Shown: one piece after another, positions 34,981-42,475 of the stretch
Position numbering within the stretch: the stretch's first letter is position 1
Layout: every line of letters begins with the position of its first letter
Origin: Streptomyces deccanensis
GTDB taxonomy: Bacteria > Actinomycetota > Actinomycetes > Streptomycetales > Streptomycetaceae
DNA: 64,000 nt
Direction: 5' to 3'
Assembly: GCF_022385335.1 (NCBI RefSeq)
Contig: NZ_CP092431.1
Location: 4,154,001 to 4,218,000, forward strand
The notes under the pieces: model-generated
Told to the model about the DNA's origin: nothing
Databases searched by the model: none
What the model saw: only the letters and a program-made list of their open reading frames with translations
Translations under genes and position numbers: made by a program

Positions 34981-36486
34981 ATGGCGTCCAGCCTGACGAA
35001 GGACTCGGCCGGCCGGGGAACCCCCGGCGCCGAAGGCACCTTCTTCGGCCACCCCCGCGGACTGGCCACTCTCTTCATGACCGAGATGTGGGAGCGCTTC
35101 TCCTACTACGGCATGAAGGCTCTCCTCCCGCTGTACCTGGTTGCCCCGAGCGGCCTGAACCTCGGCGCGGCGACCGCGATCACCATCGGTTCGGTGTACG
35201 CGTCACTGGTGTACCTGCTCACCCTCCCCGGCGGTTGGGTGGCGGACCGCTTTCTCGGCCCCCGCAAGACGGTCGCCCTCGCGGGCCTGGTCATCATGAC
35301 GGGCCACCTGACCCTGGCCCTGCCGTCGGCCGGCACCTTCTACATCGGCCTGGCGCTCGTAGCGATCGGCTCGGGTCTGCTGAAGGCCAACATCTCGACG
35401 ATGGTCGGCCACCTCTACGACGGCCCCAACGACCCGCGCCGTGACGGCGGCTTCACCGTCTTCTACATCGGCATCAACGCGGGCGCCTTCGCCGCACCGC
35501 TGGTCATCGGCACCGTCGGCGAGAAGGTGAACTGGCACCTCGGATTCGCACTGGCCGCACTCGGCATGGGACTGGGTCTGGCGCAGTTCCTGATCGGCAG
35601 CCGTCATCTGAGCGAGCGCAGCGAGATCGTCCCGACGCCGATGTCCGCCGAGGAGAAGTCGGCCGTCCTGCGCAAGGGTCTGCTGTGGCTGACCGTCCCC
35701 GTGATCTTCTACGCGGTCGTGGGCTTCGCCGGCCTCTACACCCTCAACTGGGCGATCATTCCGCTCACGGTGATCGGCCTGATCATCCCGATCTGGGTCA
35801 TCGCCCGCATCAAGCGGGACCGTGCCCTCGACTCCGTCGAGCAGTCCAAGATGTCGGCGTTCATCTGGTTCTTCGTCGCCGCCGCGGTCTTCTGGATGAT
35901 CTACGACCAGGGCGCCTCGACCCTGGCGATCTTCGCCCAGGAGTCGGCGGACAACAGCGTGCTCGGCTGGGAGTTCCCGGTCTCGTGGTACCAGTCCCTC
36001 AACCCGGTCATGATCATGGCGGCGGCGCCCGTCTTCGCCTGGTTGTGGGTGTGGCTGAACCGGCGCGGGCAGGAGCCCAGCACGATCGCCAAGTTCGCCA
36101 CGGCGCTGCTGCTGATCGGCGCGTCCTTCTTCCTCTTCCTCGCCCCGCTGGCGATCGCCGAGGACGGGGAGAAGGCCGCCGCGTTGTGGATCGCCGCGAT
36201 CTACTTCGTCCAGACCCTCGGTGAGCTGACGCTCTCCCCCGTGGGTCTGTCGGTCACCACGAAGATGGCACCGGCGAAGTACGCCTCCCAGATGATGGGA
36301 GTCTGGTTCCTCGCGGTCACCGCGGGCGACTCGGTCACCGCGCTGCTCTCCAACCCGGCCGTCGGCGGCGTCAACCTTGACCGGAGCGGCTTCGTCGCCG
36401 TCGAGGCCACGCTGGCGGCGATCGCCGGTGTCGCACTGTTCCTGTACCGCGGCAAGGTCAAGCGGCTGATGGGCGACATCCACTGA
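34981..36486 (+). CDS. Proton-dependent oligopeptide transporter (POT/PTR family)
   Basis: 501 residues, 12-14 membrane segments. Family markers: EMWERFSYYGMKALLPLYL near 38-56, including the ERFSYYG motif (ExxER-like) that couples protons; GGWVADRFLGPRKT near 84; FTVFYIGINAGAF (PTR signature) near 160; and the late GELTLSPVGLSVTTKMAP. It imports di- and tripeptides with H+. The start follows AAGGAACGACC. The two-component genes are divergent and may regulate it; this is inference. Confidence 0.95.
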   Translation: MASSLTKDSAGRGTPGAEGTFFGHPRGLATLFMTEMWERFSYYGMKALLPLYLVAPSGLNLGAATAITIGSVYASLVYLLTLPGGWVADRFLGPRKTVALAGLVIMTGHLTLALPSAGTFYIGLALVAIGSGLLKANISTMVGHLYDGPNDPRRDGGFTVFYIGINAGAFAAPLVIGTVGEKVNWHLGFALAALGMGLGLAQFLIGSRHLSERSEIVPTPMSAEEKSAVLRKGLLWLTVPVIFYAVVGFAGLYTLNWAIIPLTVIGLIIPIWVIARIKRDRALDSVEQSKMSAFIWFFVAAAVFWMIYDQGASTLAIFAQESADNSVLGWEFPVSWYQSLNPVMIMAAAPVFAWLWVWLNRRGQEPSTIAKFATALLLIGASFFLFLAPLAIAEDGEKAAALWIAAIYFVQTLGELTLSPVGLSVTTKMAPAKYASQMMGVWFLAVTAGDSVTALLSNPAVGGVNLDRSGFVAVEATLAAIAGVALFLYRGKVKRLMGDIH

Positions 36487-36506
36487 CGTCGACGGCTTCG
36501 CACATC

Positions 36507-36547
36507 GCGGGCCCGCCACGCCTCGTTCCCAGGCGTGCCGGGCCCGC
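36507..36547. terminator. Bidirectional terminator after the peptide transporter
   Basis: Stem GCGGGCCCG-c-CACGCCT / AGGCGTG-c-CGGGCCCGC, 16 pairs with one C-C mismatch and loop cgttccc, between convergent genes ending at 36486 and 36580. Confidence 0.9.
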
Positions 36548-36579
36548 GCCGCATCTTGCGCACGAGCCGTTCGTGCGGG

Positions 36580-36942
36580 CTACTTCCTCCGCGTCTCCAC
36601 TCCGCCGCCCATCAGGAAGTTCTTGAAGCCGCAGCGGACGGTGGACTTCTTCTTCGGCGAAGCCCAGTCGCCGTACAGCGTCCACTTGACCAGGTGTTCC
36701 CGGGCTCCCTGCACCTGTTCGCAGACGATCCTGGCGCGGTGCTGGTTCACCGCCTTGCCCCTACGGCTCCTCCAGCACTCGGAGTAGGCCTCGGGCCGCC
36801 CCAGCTTGCCCAGTTGGAAGTACGCCTTGCACCTGTACCTGACCGGCGCGGCCTCAGCGGGCCCCGCCATGGACAGGTACAGGCCCGGCACCATGAGTAC
36901 GGCCGCACATGCTCCGGCCACGGCCCGCATCCCCCAGCTCAT
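36580..36942 (-). CDS. Small secreted four-cysteine protein
   Basis: 120 residues from the ATG at 36942, chosen for the GAGGAG site just upstream. Signal peptide with cleavage after AEA near 31. The mature part is basic with four Cys (RCKAYF, ECWRS, VCEQV, RCGFK), which could form two disulfides. I recognise no family. It is the last of three tandem minus-strand genes for exported proteins (36580-38915). Confidence 0.75.
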   Translation of the reverse strand: MSWGMRAVAGACAAVLMVPGLYLSMAGPAEAAPVRYRCKAYFQLGKLGRPEAYSECWRSRRGKAVNQHRARIVCEQVQGAREHLVKWTLYGDWASPKKKSTVRCGFKNFLMGGGVETRRK

Positions 36943-37079
36943 TCGCTCCTCTTTCGCACGCCACTCGGCAACGGATGGCACCACCACTACCACCGGCCTG
37001 CTCTCGCGACGGACGGCCCGTTTCCTCGATCGACTGCGCGCCCGTGGAATCCCAGGGGTTCAGGGCTGCCACGGCGAGT

Positions 37080-38180
37080 TCAGGTGTCACCCTTCCGGGT
37101 TCGGCCCGCCGCAGCCTCCGAAGTCTCCGTCCGTGCGTCCGTGTCCGGGGTGAACCACGGCAGGGGCGCGGATGTCGTGCGTGGTGGGGGTGGTGGTGTG
37201 CGGGACTGGGCGTGGGCCGCGGTCGACGGGGGTGGTCGGGGGAGCCAGGTGGGGAGGGCCGGGACGAGGCGTCGCCGGCGTTTCGGGTCGGGAGCCGCGC
37301 GCCCCGGTCGTACGCGGTCCACCACCGCCATGCCGATCCGGAACAACGCTGCCGGTACGACGAGGCAGAGCATCAGCCAGAAGAGGGTGACGCCCCAGGG
37401 GCGGCCCACGGTCCAGGGCTGTTCGGTGAGGACCTTGCCGCCGTACTTGAGGGTGACGGTGTAGTCGCCGTGGGCCCCGGCCGCAAGGTCGACGGGCAGG
37501 GTGATGCGGGCCTCGCCGCCCGGGGGGACCGTGCCGCGCCACCGCTGCTCCTCCCAACGCGGCGCGAACACACCGTGGGAGGTGCCGACCTGGAAGACCG
37601 GGTCCTTCACGGGGGACGTACCGACATTGCCGACGGTGAGGACCAGTTCGCGGGCGGGCGGCGCCCCGAACCAGGTCAACAGGCCGCTGGAGCCCGTCAG
37701 TCGACTGTCCGTCAGCAGCGAAAGCCGTCCGCCGCTCGCCTCCCGCGGCAGCGGCTCGACCGAGTGCCCGGCGACCCGGAACGCCGCGTCCGCCTCGGCC
37801 TTCGGGCCCGTGATGGTGGAGACGTGCACGACGCACGGGCACGGCACCGGAGGCTCCGCCACCGGCAACTCCCGCCGGAACGCGCCCTCGTCGTCGGCGG
37901 TGACCGCCCGTCCGTCGGCGTTGGCACAGGAGTCGGTGCCCCCGGGCACGCCCCTCGACGGTGTCGAACGGCCGCAGATCAGCACCATCAGGATCGCCCC
38001 CGGCCGCCAGCCGCTCCCGGTCACGGTGACCGAACCACCGGTCCCCGCCTCCGACTTGGACAGCTTCACGGCCGGCGTGGCCGCGTGCGCCAGGGGTGTC
38101 GGGAGCACCAGGGCAAGGGTGAGCACCACCAGGGTGAGCACCCTGGTGGCGTACGACGCCGGGGTCCGCCCACTGATCAC
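37080..38180 (-). CDS. Exported protein with neocarzinostatin-like domain and C-terminal membrane anchor
   Basis: 366 residues. Signal peptide ending LAHA (about 33). Residues about 36-140 (VKLSKSEAGTGGSVTVTGSG, WRPGAILMVLICG, CPCVVHV) resemble the Ig-like beta-barrel of neocarzinostatin-family domains. A second beta-rich part follows (LVLTVGNVGTSPVKDPVF, ARITLPVDLAAGAHGDYTV). A membrane segment near 275-295 (WGVTLFWLMLCLVVPAALF) leads to a basic, Pro-rich cytoplasmic tail. It lies 12 bp after the LPXTG-type surface protein gene, so they form an operon. Confidence 0.82.
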   Translation of the reverse strand: MISGRTPASYATRVLTLVVLTLALVLPTPLAHAATPAVKLSKSEAGTGGSVTVTGSGWRPGAILMVLICGRSTPSRGVPGGTDSCANADGRAVTADDEGAFRRELPVAEPPVPCPCVVHVSTITGPKAEADAAFRVAGHSVEPLPREASGGRLSLLTDSRLTGSSGLLTWFGAPPARELVLTVGNVGTSPVKDPVFQVGTSHGVFAPRWEEQRWRGTVPPGGEARITLPVDLAAGAHGDYTVTLKYGGKVLTEQPWTVGRPWGVTLFWLMLCLVVPAALFRIGMAVVDRVRPGRAAPDPKRRRRLVPALPTWLPRPPPSTAAHAQSRTPPPPPRTTSAPLPWFTPDTDARTETSEAAAGRTRKGDT

Positions 38181-38192
38181 GTTCGGCTCCCG

Positions 38193-38915
38193 TCAGCGAC
38201 GTACAGCCTGGTTCCTGCGCGTCACCCACAACACCCCCGCCGCGCCCGCGAGCAGCACGGTGCCGCCGAGCGTGCCGAGTGCGACCGCCGAGTCCAGGGG
38301 GCCGGTCTGCGGCAGCTCACCGCCCGAACCACCCGTAGCGCCCGACGCCTTCGACCCGTCCGAGCCACCGGTGTCGGACCCGCCGCCCGAGCCGCCCCCG
38401 GCGGTGACGTCGAGCGTCAGCGACGGGCCGGGATCGTTGCCCGGGGTGCAGGTGGTCACCGTGCCGAGGGCCTTGATGGTGAGCACCCCCGCGGTGAACT
38501 CGACCTTGCCGGTCTTCTTCGGGGTGTACGTGCCGCTCAGGTCGTTGATCTTGATCGGGGTGTTGGCCGGGATCGCGTCCTCATTCGCCGGACCCGTCAC
38601 GGTGAGCGTGCCGCTCTCGGCCCCGCCCAGTTCGATCGTGGCGCTGGGCGTCATCGCGCCCTTGCCCAGCTCGACCGGGCTGGACGACACACCCTTCTGC
38701 CACGACATCGTGATCTTGTAGCCGTCGCCGCTCTCGACTCCCTTGATGTCGATCGGCGACACCGCGGACTTGTCCCCGATCGGCGTCTTGCAGTTGTACT
38801 CGACGTCCACGACCTCGGCATGGGCCACCGGGGCGGCCAGCAGCACCGCCGAGCCTGCCAGGGCCGCGAGGGACGCGAGCGCGGCGGTTCGTTTCTGGTA
38901 CGTCCGGTACGACAC
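38193..38915 (-). CDS. Sortase-anchored surface protein (LPQTG)
   Basis: 240 residues from the GTG at 38915; an ATG at 38930 is the alternative start. Signal peptide YRTYQKRTAALAS..., cleaved after AHA. A beta-rich extracellular part (ATIELGGAESGTLTVTGP, KKTGKVEFTAG) is followed by a Gly/Ser spacer and a classic sorting signal: LPQTG at 201-205, a hydrophobic stretch and a TRRNQAVRR tail. Sortase would cut between T and G and join the protein to peptidoglycan. No sortase gene is in view. First gene of the exported trio. Confidence 0.87.
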   Translation of the reverse strand: MSYRTYQKRTAALASLAALAGSAVLLAAPVAHAEVVDVEYNCKTPIGDKSAVSPIDIKGVESGDGYKITMSWQKGVSSSPVELGKGAMTPSATIELGGAESGTLTVTGPANEDAIPANTPIKINDLSGTYTPKKTGKVEFTAGVLTIKALGTVTTCTPGNDPGPSLTLDVTAGGGSGGGSDTGGSDGSKASGATGGSGGELPQTGPLDSAVALGTLGGTVLLAGAAGVLWVTRRNQAVRR

Positions 38916-38930
38916 CTCGGCACCCCACAT

Positions 38931-39727
38931 TCTGACGGAACATCAGATCGGCGGCTCAAGGTACGCCGGGGCCCTTGGAGAAGGAAGACACGCGCAAGTG
39001 TCGGATGTGTGTCGACGGGCCGAGCCCGAGCGAACGCGCGGCGACCGGGCCGACCCGGAAAGCCGTAGAACGCCGAACGGCTCGCGGCCAGACGGCTCGT
39101 GGGCCGAACGGCACGTGCGCCGGACGGCTCTTGGGCCGAACGGCGAGGCGCGATCACCTGGCCGCCGACGGAGCCGGCACGGGTCAGGGCGTCCGGCGGC
39201 GCCCAGAACAGCCCGGTGCGCGCAGGACGGTCTGGACGGGGTCGAGGCGGTGGCGGGCCCCTACCCGACCACCCCCACGACGGTCGCCTCGCGGGGGTGC
39301 GACCCGTCACCGGCCGCCCGCTGCTCACCTCAGGCCGCTGGCTGGACCCCGACCGGCCCGACGGGGTGGCGCTGGAGAGCGGCCTCGTCCAGGCGCTGCC
39401 GGCCGGGCCTGGGGCGAACCGCGCGACGGCGGTACGTGGTTCACGCGCCAAGGGACGGTTCGGGGCCCGCCCGAAGCTTCGCTACCTCGGACGGCGCCGG
39501 GTCCGCCCGACGCTTCGCATCACCTGGCGGTCGCAGCCGCCCCGAAGGGTTCGCATCACCCGGCCGTTCGCAGCCGCCCCGAAGGGTTCGCATCACCCGG
39601 CCGTTCGCAGCCGCCCGGCGGCTCGCAGCCCGCCCGAAGTTTCGCCATGCCCGGCGTTCCCCCGCCCGCCCGAGGTTCCGCGGCGCCCCGCGATCCGCGG
39701 CGCCCCGCGATCCGCGGCGACGTGCGG
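38931..39727. repeat. 797-bp repeat-rich region with no convincing gene
   Basis: Contains a degenerate repeat around ggccgaacggc (about 39065-39145), two perfect 37-bp tandem copies starting tcgcagccgccccgaagggt (39531-39567, 39568-39604) with a partial third (39605-39621), and two copies of cggcgccccgcgatccg (17-bp period, about 39689-39722). Long open frames on both strands reflect only the GC bias. One plus-strand stretch (about 39290-39400) reads like a piece of an FtsX-type permease (see findings). Confidence 0.7.
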
Positions 39728-40243
39728 CTACGCCGGTGCTCCCAGTTCCGCCCACACCGTCTTGCCGGACTCCCCGGGCGCCCGTACGACCCCCCAGTCC
39801 AGGCAGAGCCGCTGCACGATGAACATCCCGTGCCCGCCCGGTCGTCCGGCCCGGTGCGGTGTGCGCGGGGCCGGGCTGCCCGTCCCCCGGTCGGACACCT
39901 CGATGCGCAGCACCTTGTTGTCGCACCCGATCCGCAGCTCGGCAGGCCCCCCGGCGTGCAGGCAGGCGTTGGTGACCAGCTCGGAAACCACCAGCAGCAC
40001 GTCCTCGGCCGCGGCCCGCTGGTCCGCGGTCGCGGCCGGCAGCCACCCCCAGTCGTACAACGCCTGGCGGGTGAAGTCACGGGCGAGCGGCACCACTCCG
40101 CTCTCCCCCTCGAAGCCGAGCCGACGGGGAAGACGGCTCGCGGCGGGGGCCTCGGGCGGGTCTCCGCCTGGCACCCCGGAAGCGCCGCCGGCACCCGGTT
40201 CCGGGCCGCGGTCGCCCGGCGAGAAAGGCCGGGTGGTGCTCAT
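39728..40243 (-). CDS. prsI: Anti-sigma factor kinase-fold protein of the SigI system
   Basis: 171 residues with an HATPase_c_2 (RsbW/SpoIIAB-like) domain from about 50. N box SELVTNACLH with N92, G1 box SDRGTGSP (D118), and GGHGMFIVQR. The first 40 residues are Pro/Gly rich. By family knowledge it binds and holds its sigma factor and may phosphorylate the anti-anti-sigma factor. S. coelicolor has a SigI partner-switching set with anti-sigma factor PrsI and antagonist ArsI beside sigI, as I recall; gene content and order here fit. It is separated from arsI by 406 bp containing a terminator, so it probably has its own promoter. Confidence 0.85.
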   Translation of the reverse strand: MSTTRPFSPGDRGPEPGAGGASGVPGGDPPEAPAASRLPRRLGFEGESGVVPLARDFTRQALYDWGWLPAATADQRAAAEDVLLVVSELVTNACLHAGGPAELRIGCDNKVLRIEVSDRGTGSPAPRTPHRAGRPGGHGMFIVQRLCLDWGVVRAPGESGKTVWAELGAPA

Positions 40244-40611
40244 CAGCGCTTCACCTCACCGATTCACCAGTTCACGATTCAGGACTCATCAAGGGTGCGG
40301 GACGAAGACCCGCGGTACGTGCCGTTCTCTGCTGTCATCCGTTGCGCCATCCGTACTTCCGTCGCACCTCGCCGTACTGCCGAGCCGCCGGGCCGGGACC
40401 CGGTCGCATCCGGGACCCGGTCGTATCCGGGTCACCACCGACGCGTTCAGCATGTCTCCTGCCCGAGCGAACCGTCAGAACACCCACGTTTTCGGCACAG
40501 AACCTGTGACGCGAACAACCGGACGGTCGGGGTGCGACACCTGAGCGGCGACCCGGGACCTACGACCGGCCGACGCCGGCGACCCGAACCGCCGACCGGT
40601 GCGGGCGGCGG

Positions 40612-40635
40612 CGCCCGTGACGCAGGTCACGGGCG
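40612..40635. terminator. Hairpin terminator downstream of arsI
   Basis: Perfect 10-bp stem CGCCCGTGAC / GTCACGGGCG with loop gcag, 15 bp past the anti-anti-sigma stop on the minus strand. The rest of the 40244-40649 gap shows no gene. Confidence 0.85.
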
Positions 40636-40649
40636 GGTCGGCCACGGCT

Positions 40650-41018
40650 CTAGTCGCCCAGGGCGTCCGCGAGGGTGTCGTGGACGGTGAACACCGCGTC
40701 CGCCCCGGTGATCTCGAACACGCGCGCCACCGCCGGGAGCATTCCCGCCAGATGAACGCCGCCGCCGCCCGACTCCGCCCTGAACCGCACGCCCAGCAGG
40801 ACGTTGAGCCCGGTGGAGTCGCAGAACTCCAGGCGTGAGCAGTCCACCACCAGACGTGTGAACCCCTTGTCCAGGCAGCTCTCCAGTGGCTCACGCAACA
40901 GATCTGCGGTGTGGTGATCGAGCTCACCCGCCGGGGTCACGACGGCGCTGGGGCCCTCTTCCCGCACCTCGACCCGTAGCCGGCCCGACTGTGCGCTGCC
41001 GACCGTCCCACGGTCCAT
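40650..41018 (-). CDS. arsI: Anti-anti-sigma factor (STAS domain) of the SigI system
   Basis: 122 residues from the ATG at 41018, behind GGGAGAGA. A STAS domain of the SpoIIAA/RsbV type: LRVEVREEGPSAVVTPAGELDHH at the front and LEFCDSTGLNVLLG, where S68 is the expected phosphorylation site. When unphosphorylated it should bind the anti-sigma factor and free SigI. It is divergent from sigI, about 250 bp away. Confidence 0.88.
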   Translation of the reverse strand: MDRGTVGSAQSGRLRVEVREEGPSAVVTPAGELDHHTADLLREPLESCLDKGFTRLVVDCSRLEFCDSTGLNVLLGVRFRAESGGGGVHLAGMLPAVARVFEITGADAVFTVHDTLADALGD

Positions 41019-41265
41019 GCCGTCTCTCTCCCGACCGTCGTGACTGCTGACTCGCCCTCGAACACTACGCCTTCTCCACACTCCCCGACACCCGAACAAT
41101 CGCCCGGAAAGGGACATTTCACCACAGGAGGCACTTGCGACGACGTCCGGAAACCGGGTAGGGCTAGTAGTGACACCAATCGACACGGCCGGCTTTGGAG
41201 GCGCCGCACACCGCAGTGCACGTATTGGCATCGGCGGCCATATGCCGAGAACGATGGAGGACATC

Positions 41266-42168
41266 ATGTCACCCCGGCTCGACGAATCGCATACCCAGAG
41301 GGCGACGTCGGCATCCGCCCCGGAAGAGACGCAGGACGACCTCGCCCACAATCCGGGCGACGCGCTCGCCGACCTCCCGGAGATCCCCCCGTACGACGAG
41401 GTGGGACCGGTGGACGCACGAGCCCTGTCCAAGACCCTCTTCGAGCGGCTCGAATCCCTTGAGGAAGGCACGTACGAATACTCGTACGTCCGCAACACCC
41501 TGGTCGAACTCAACCTGGCTCTGGTGAAGTTCGCCGCCTCCCGGTTCCGCTCGCGCAGCGAACCCATGGAGGACATCATCCAGGTCGGCACGATCGGCCT
41601 CATCAAGGCGATCGACCGCTTCGAACTGAGCAGGGGCGTCGAGTTCCCCACGTTCGCGATGCCGACGATCGTCGGTGAGATCAAGCGTTTCTTCCGCGAC
41701 ACGAGTTGGTCCGTGCGGGTGCCGCGCAGACTTCAGGAGCTCCGGCTCGACCTGGCCAAGGCCGGCGACGAGCTCGCTCAGAAGCTCGATCGCGCTCCGA
41801 CGGTGGGAGAGCTGGCGGAGCGCCTCGGGCTGACGAACGACGAGGTCGTCGAAGGCATGGCGGCGTCGAACGCGTACACCGCCTCGTCGCTGGACGCCCA
41901 GCCCGAGGAGGACGACTCCGAGGGCGCCCTGGCGGACCGGATCGGCTACGAGGACCACGGCCTCGAAGGCATCGAGTACGTCGAGTCCCTGAAGCCGCTG
42001 ATCGCCGAACTGCCGCCGCGCGACCGGAAGATCCTGTCGCTGCGGTTCGTGGCCGGCATGACGCAGTCCGAGATCGGGGACGAACTGGGCATCTCCCAGA
42101 TGCACGTCTCCCGGTTGCTGTCCCGCACGCTGGTACGCCTGCGCAAGGGGCTGACGCTGGAGGAGTGA
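41266..42168 (+). CDS. sigI: RNA polymerase sigma factor, SigB/F/I family
   Basis: 300 residues from the ATG at 41266, chosen for GGAGG at 6 nt; in-frame ATGs at 41242 and 41254 lack such a site. Region 2: RNTLVELNLALVKFAASRF, DIIQVGTIGLIKAIDRF, FPTFAMPTIVGEIKRFFRD. Region 3: SVRVPRRLQELRLDL. Region 4: LPPRDRKILSLRFVAGMTQSEIGDELGISQMHVSRLL. This is the general-stress/sporulation sigma subgroup controlled by partner switching. The anti-sigma and antagonist genes lie just upstream on the other strand. Confidence 0.93.
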   Translation: MSPRLDESHTQRATSASAPEETQDDLAHNPGDALADLPEIPPYDEVGPVDARALSKTLFERLESLEEGTYEYSYVRNTLVELNLALVKFAASRFRSRSEPMEDIIQVGTIGLIKAIDRFELSRGVEFPTFAMPTIVGEIKRFFRDTSWSVRVPRRLQELRLDLAKAGDELAQKLDRAPTVGELAERLGLTNDEVVEGMAASNAYTASSLDAQPEEDDSEGALADRIGYEDHGLEGIEYVESLKPLIAELPPRDRKILSLRFVAGMTQSEIGDELGISQMHVSRLLSRTLVRLRKGLTLEE

Positions 42169-42475
42169 GCGCGCGCCGGAGCCGACCACATCAATGACGG
42201 CAACGGCCACGGCCTAAGCCACAGCCACGAAACGCAGAGACCGAGCGGCACGGATCCAAGTCGGCCGGGTGCGGTGGGAGTCGCGACACTCCTGACGTAC
42301 CCGGCCGAACCGCGTCCGGTCCGCCTGCTGTCTCACCCCGTCTCCCCCTGTCCCACCCCCTTACCGCAAGAAACCCCTTCCCCCCGGTTCACCTTCCGCC
42401 ACTATGGTCACGCGCCAGACTGTTCGGTATGTCAGAAGCCGACGGGCGGACACGGGGGTGCGAGGAGGCACGAGG

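Noticed and set aside
39099..40544. Very long plus-strand frame through the repeat region and the anti-sigma gene
   Set aside because: It crosses the reverse-strand anti-sigma gene and consists of repeat translations; only a short stretch of it was kept as a possible permease remnant.
41141..41165. GGGTAG at 41156 as a SigB/SigF-type -10 for sigI
   Set aside because: No matching GTTT-type -35 at 14-16 bp upstream; too weak to list as a promoter.
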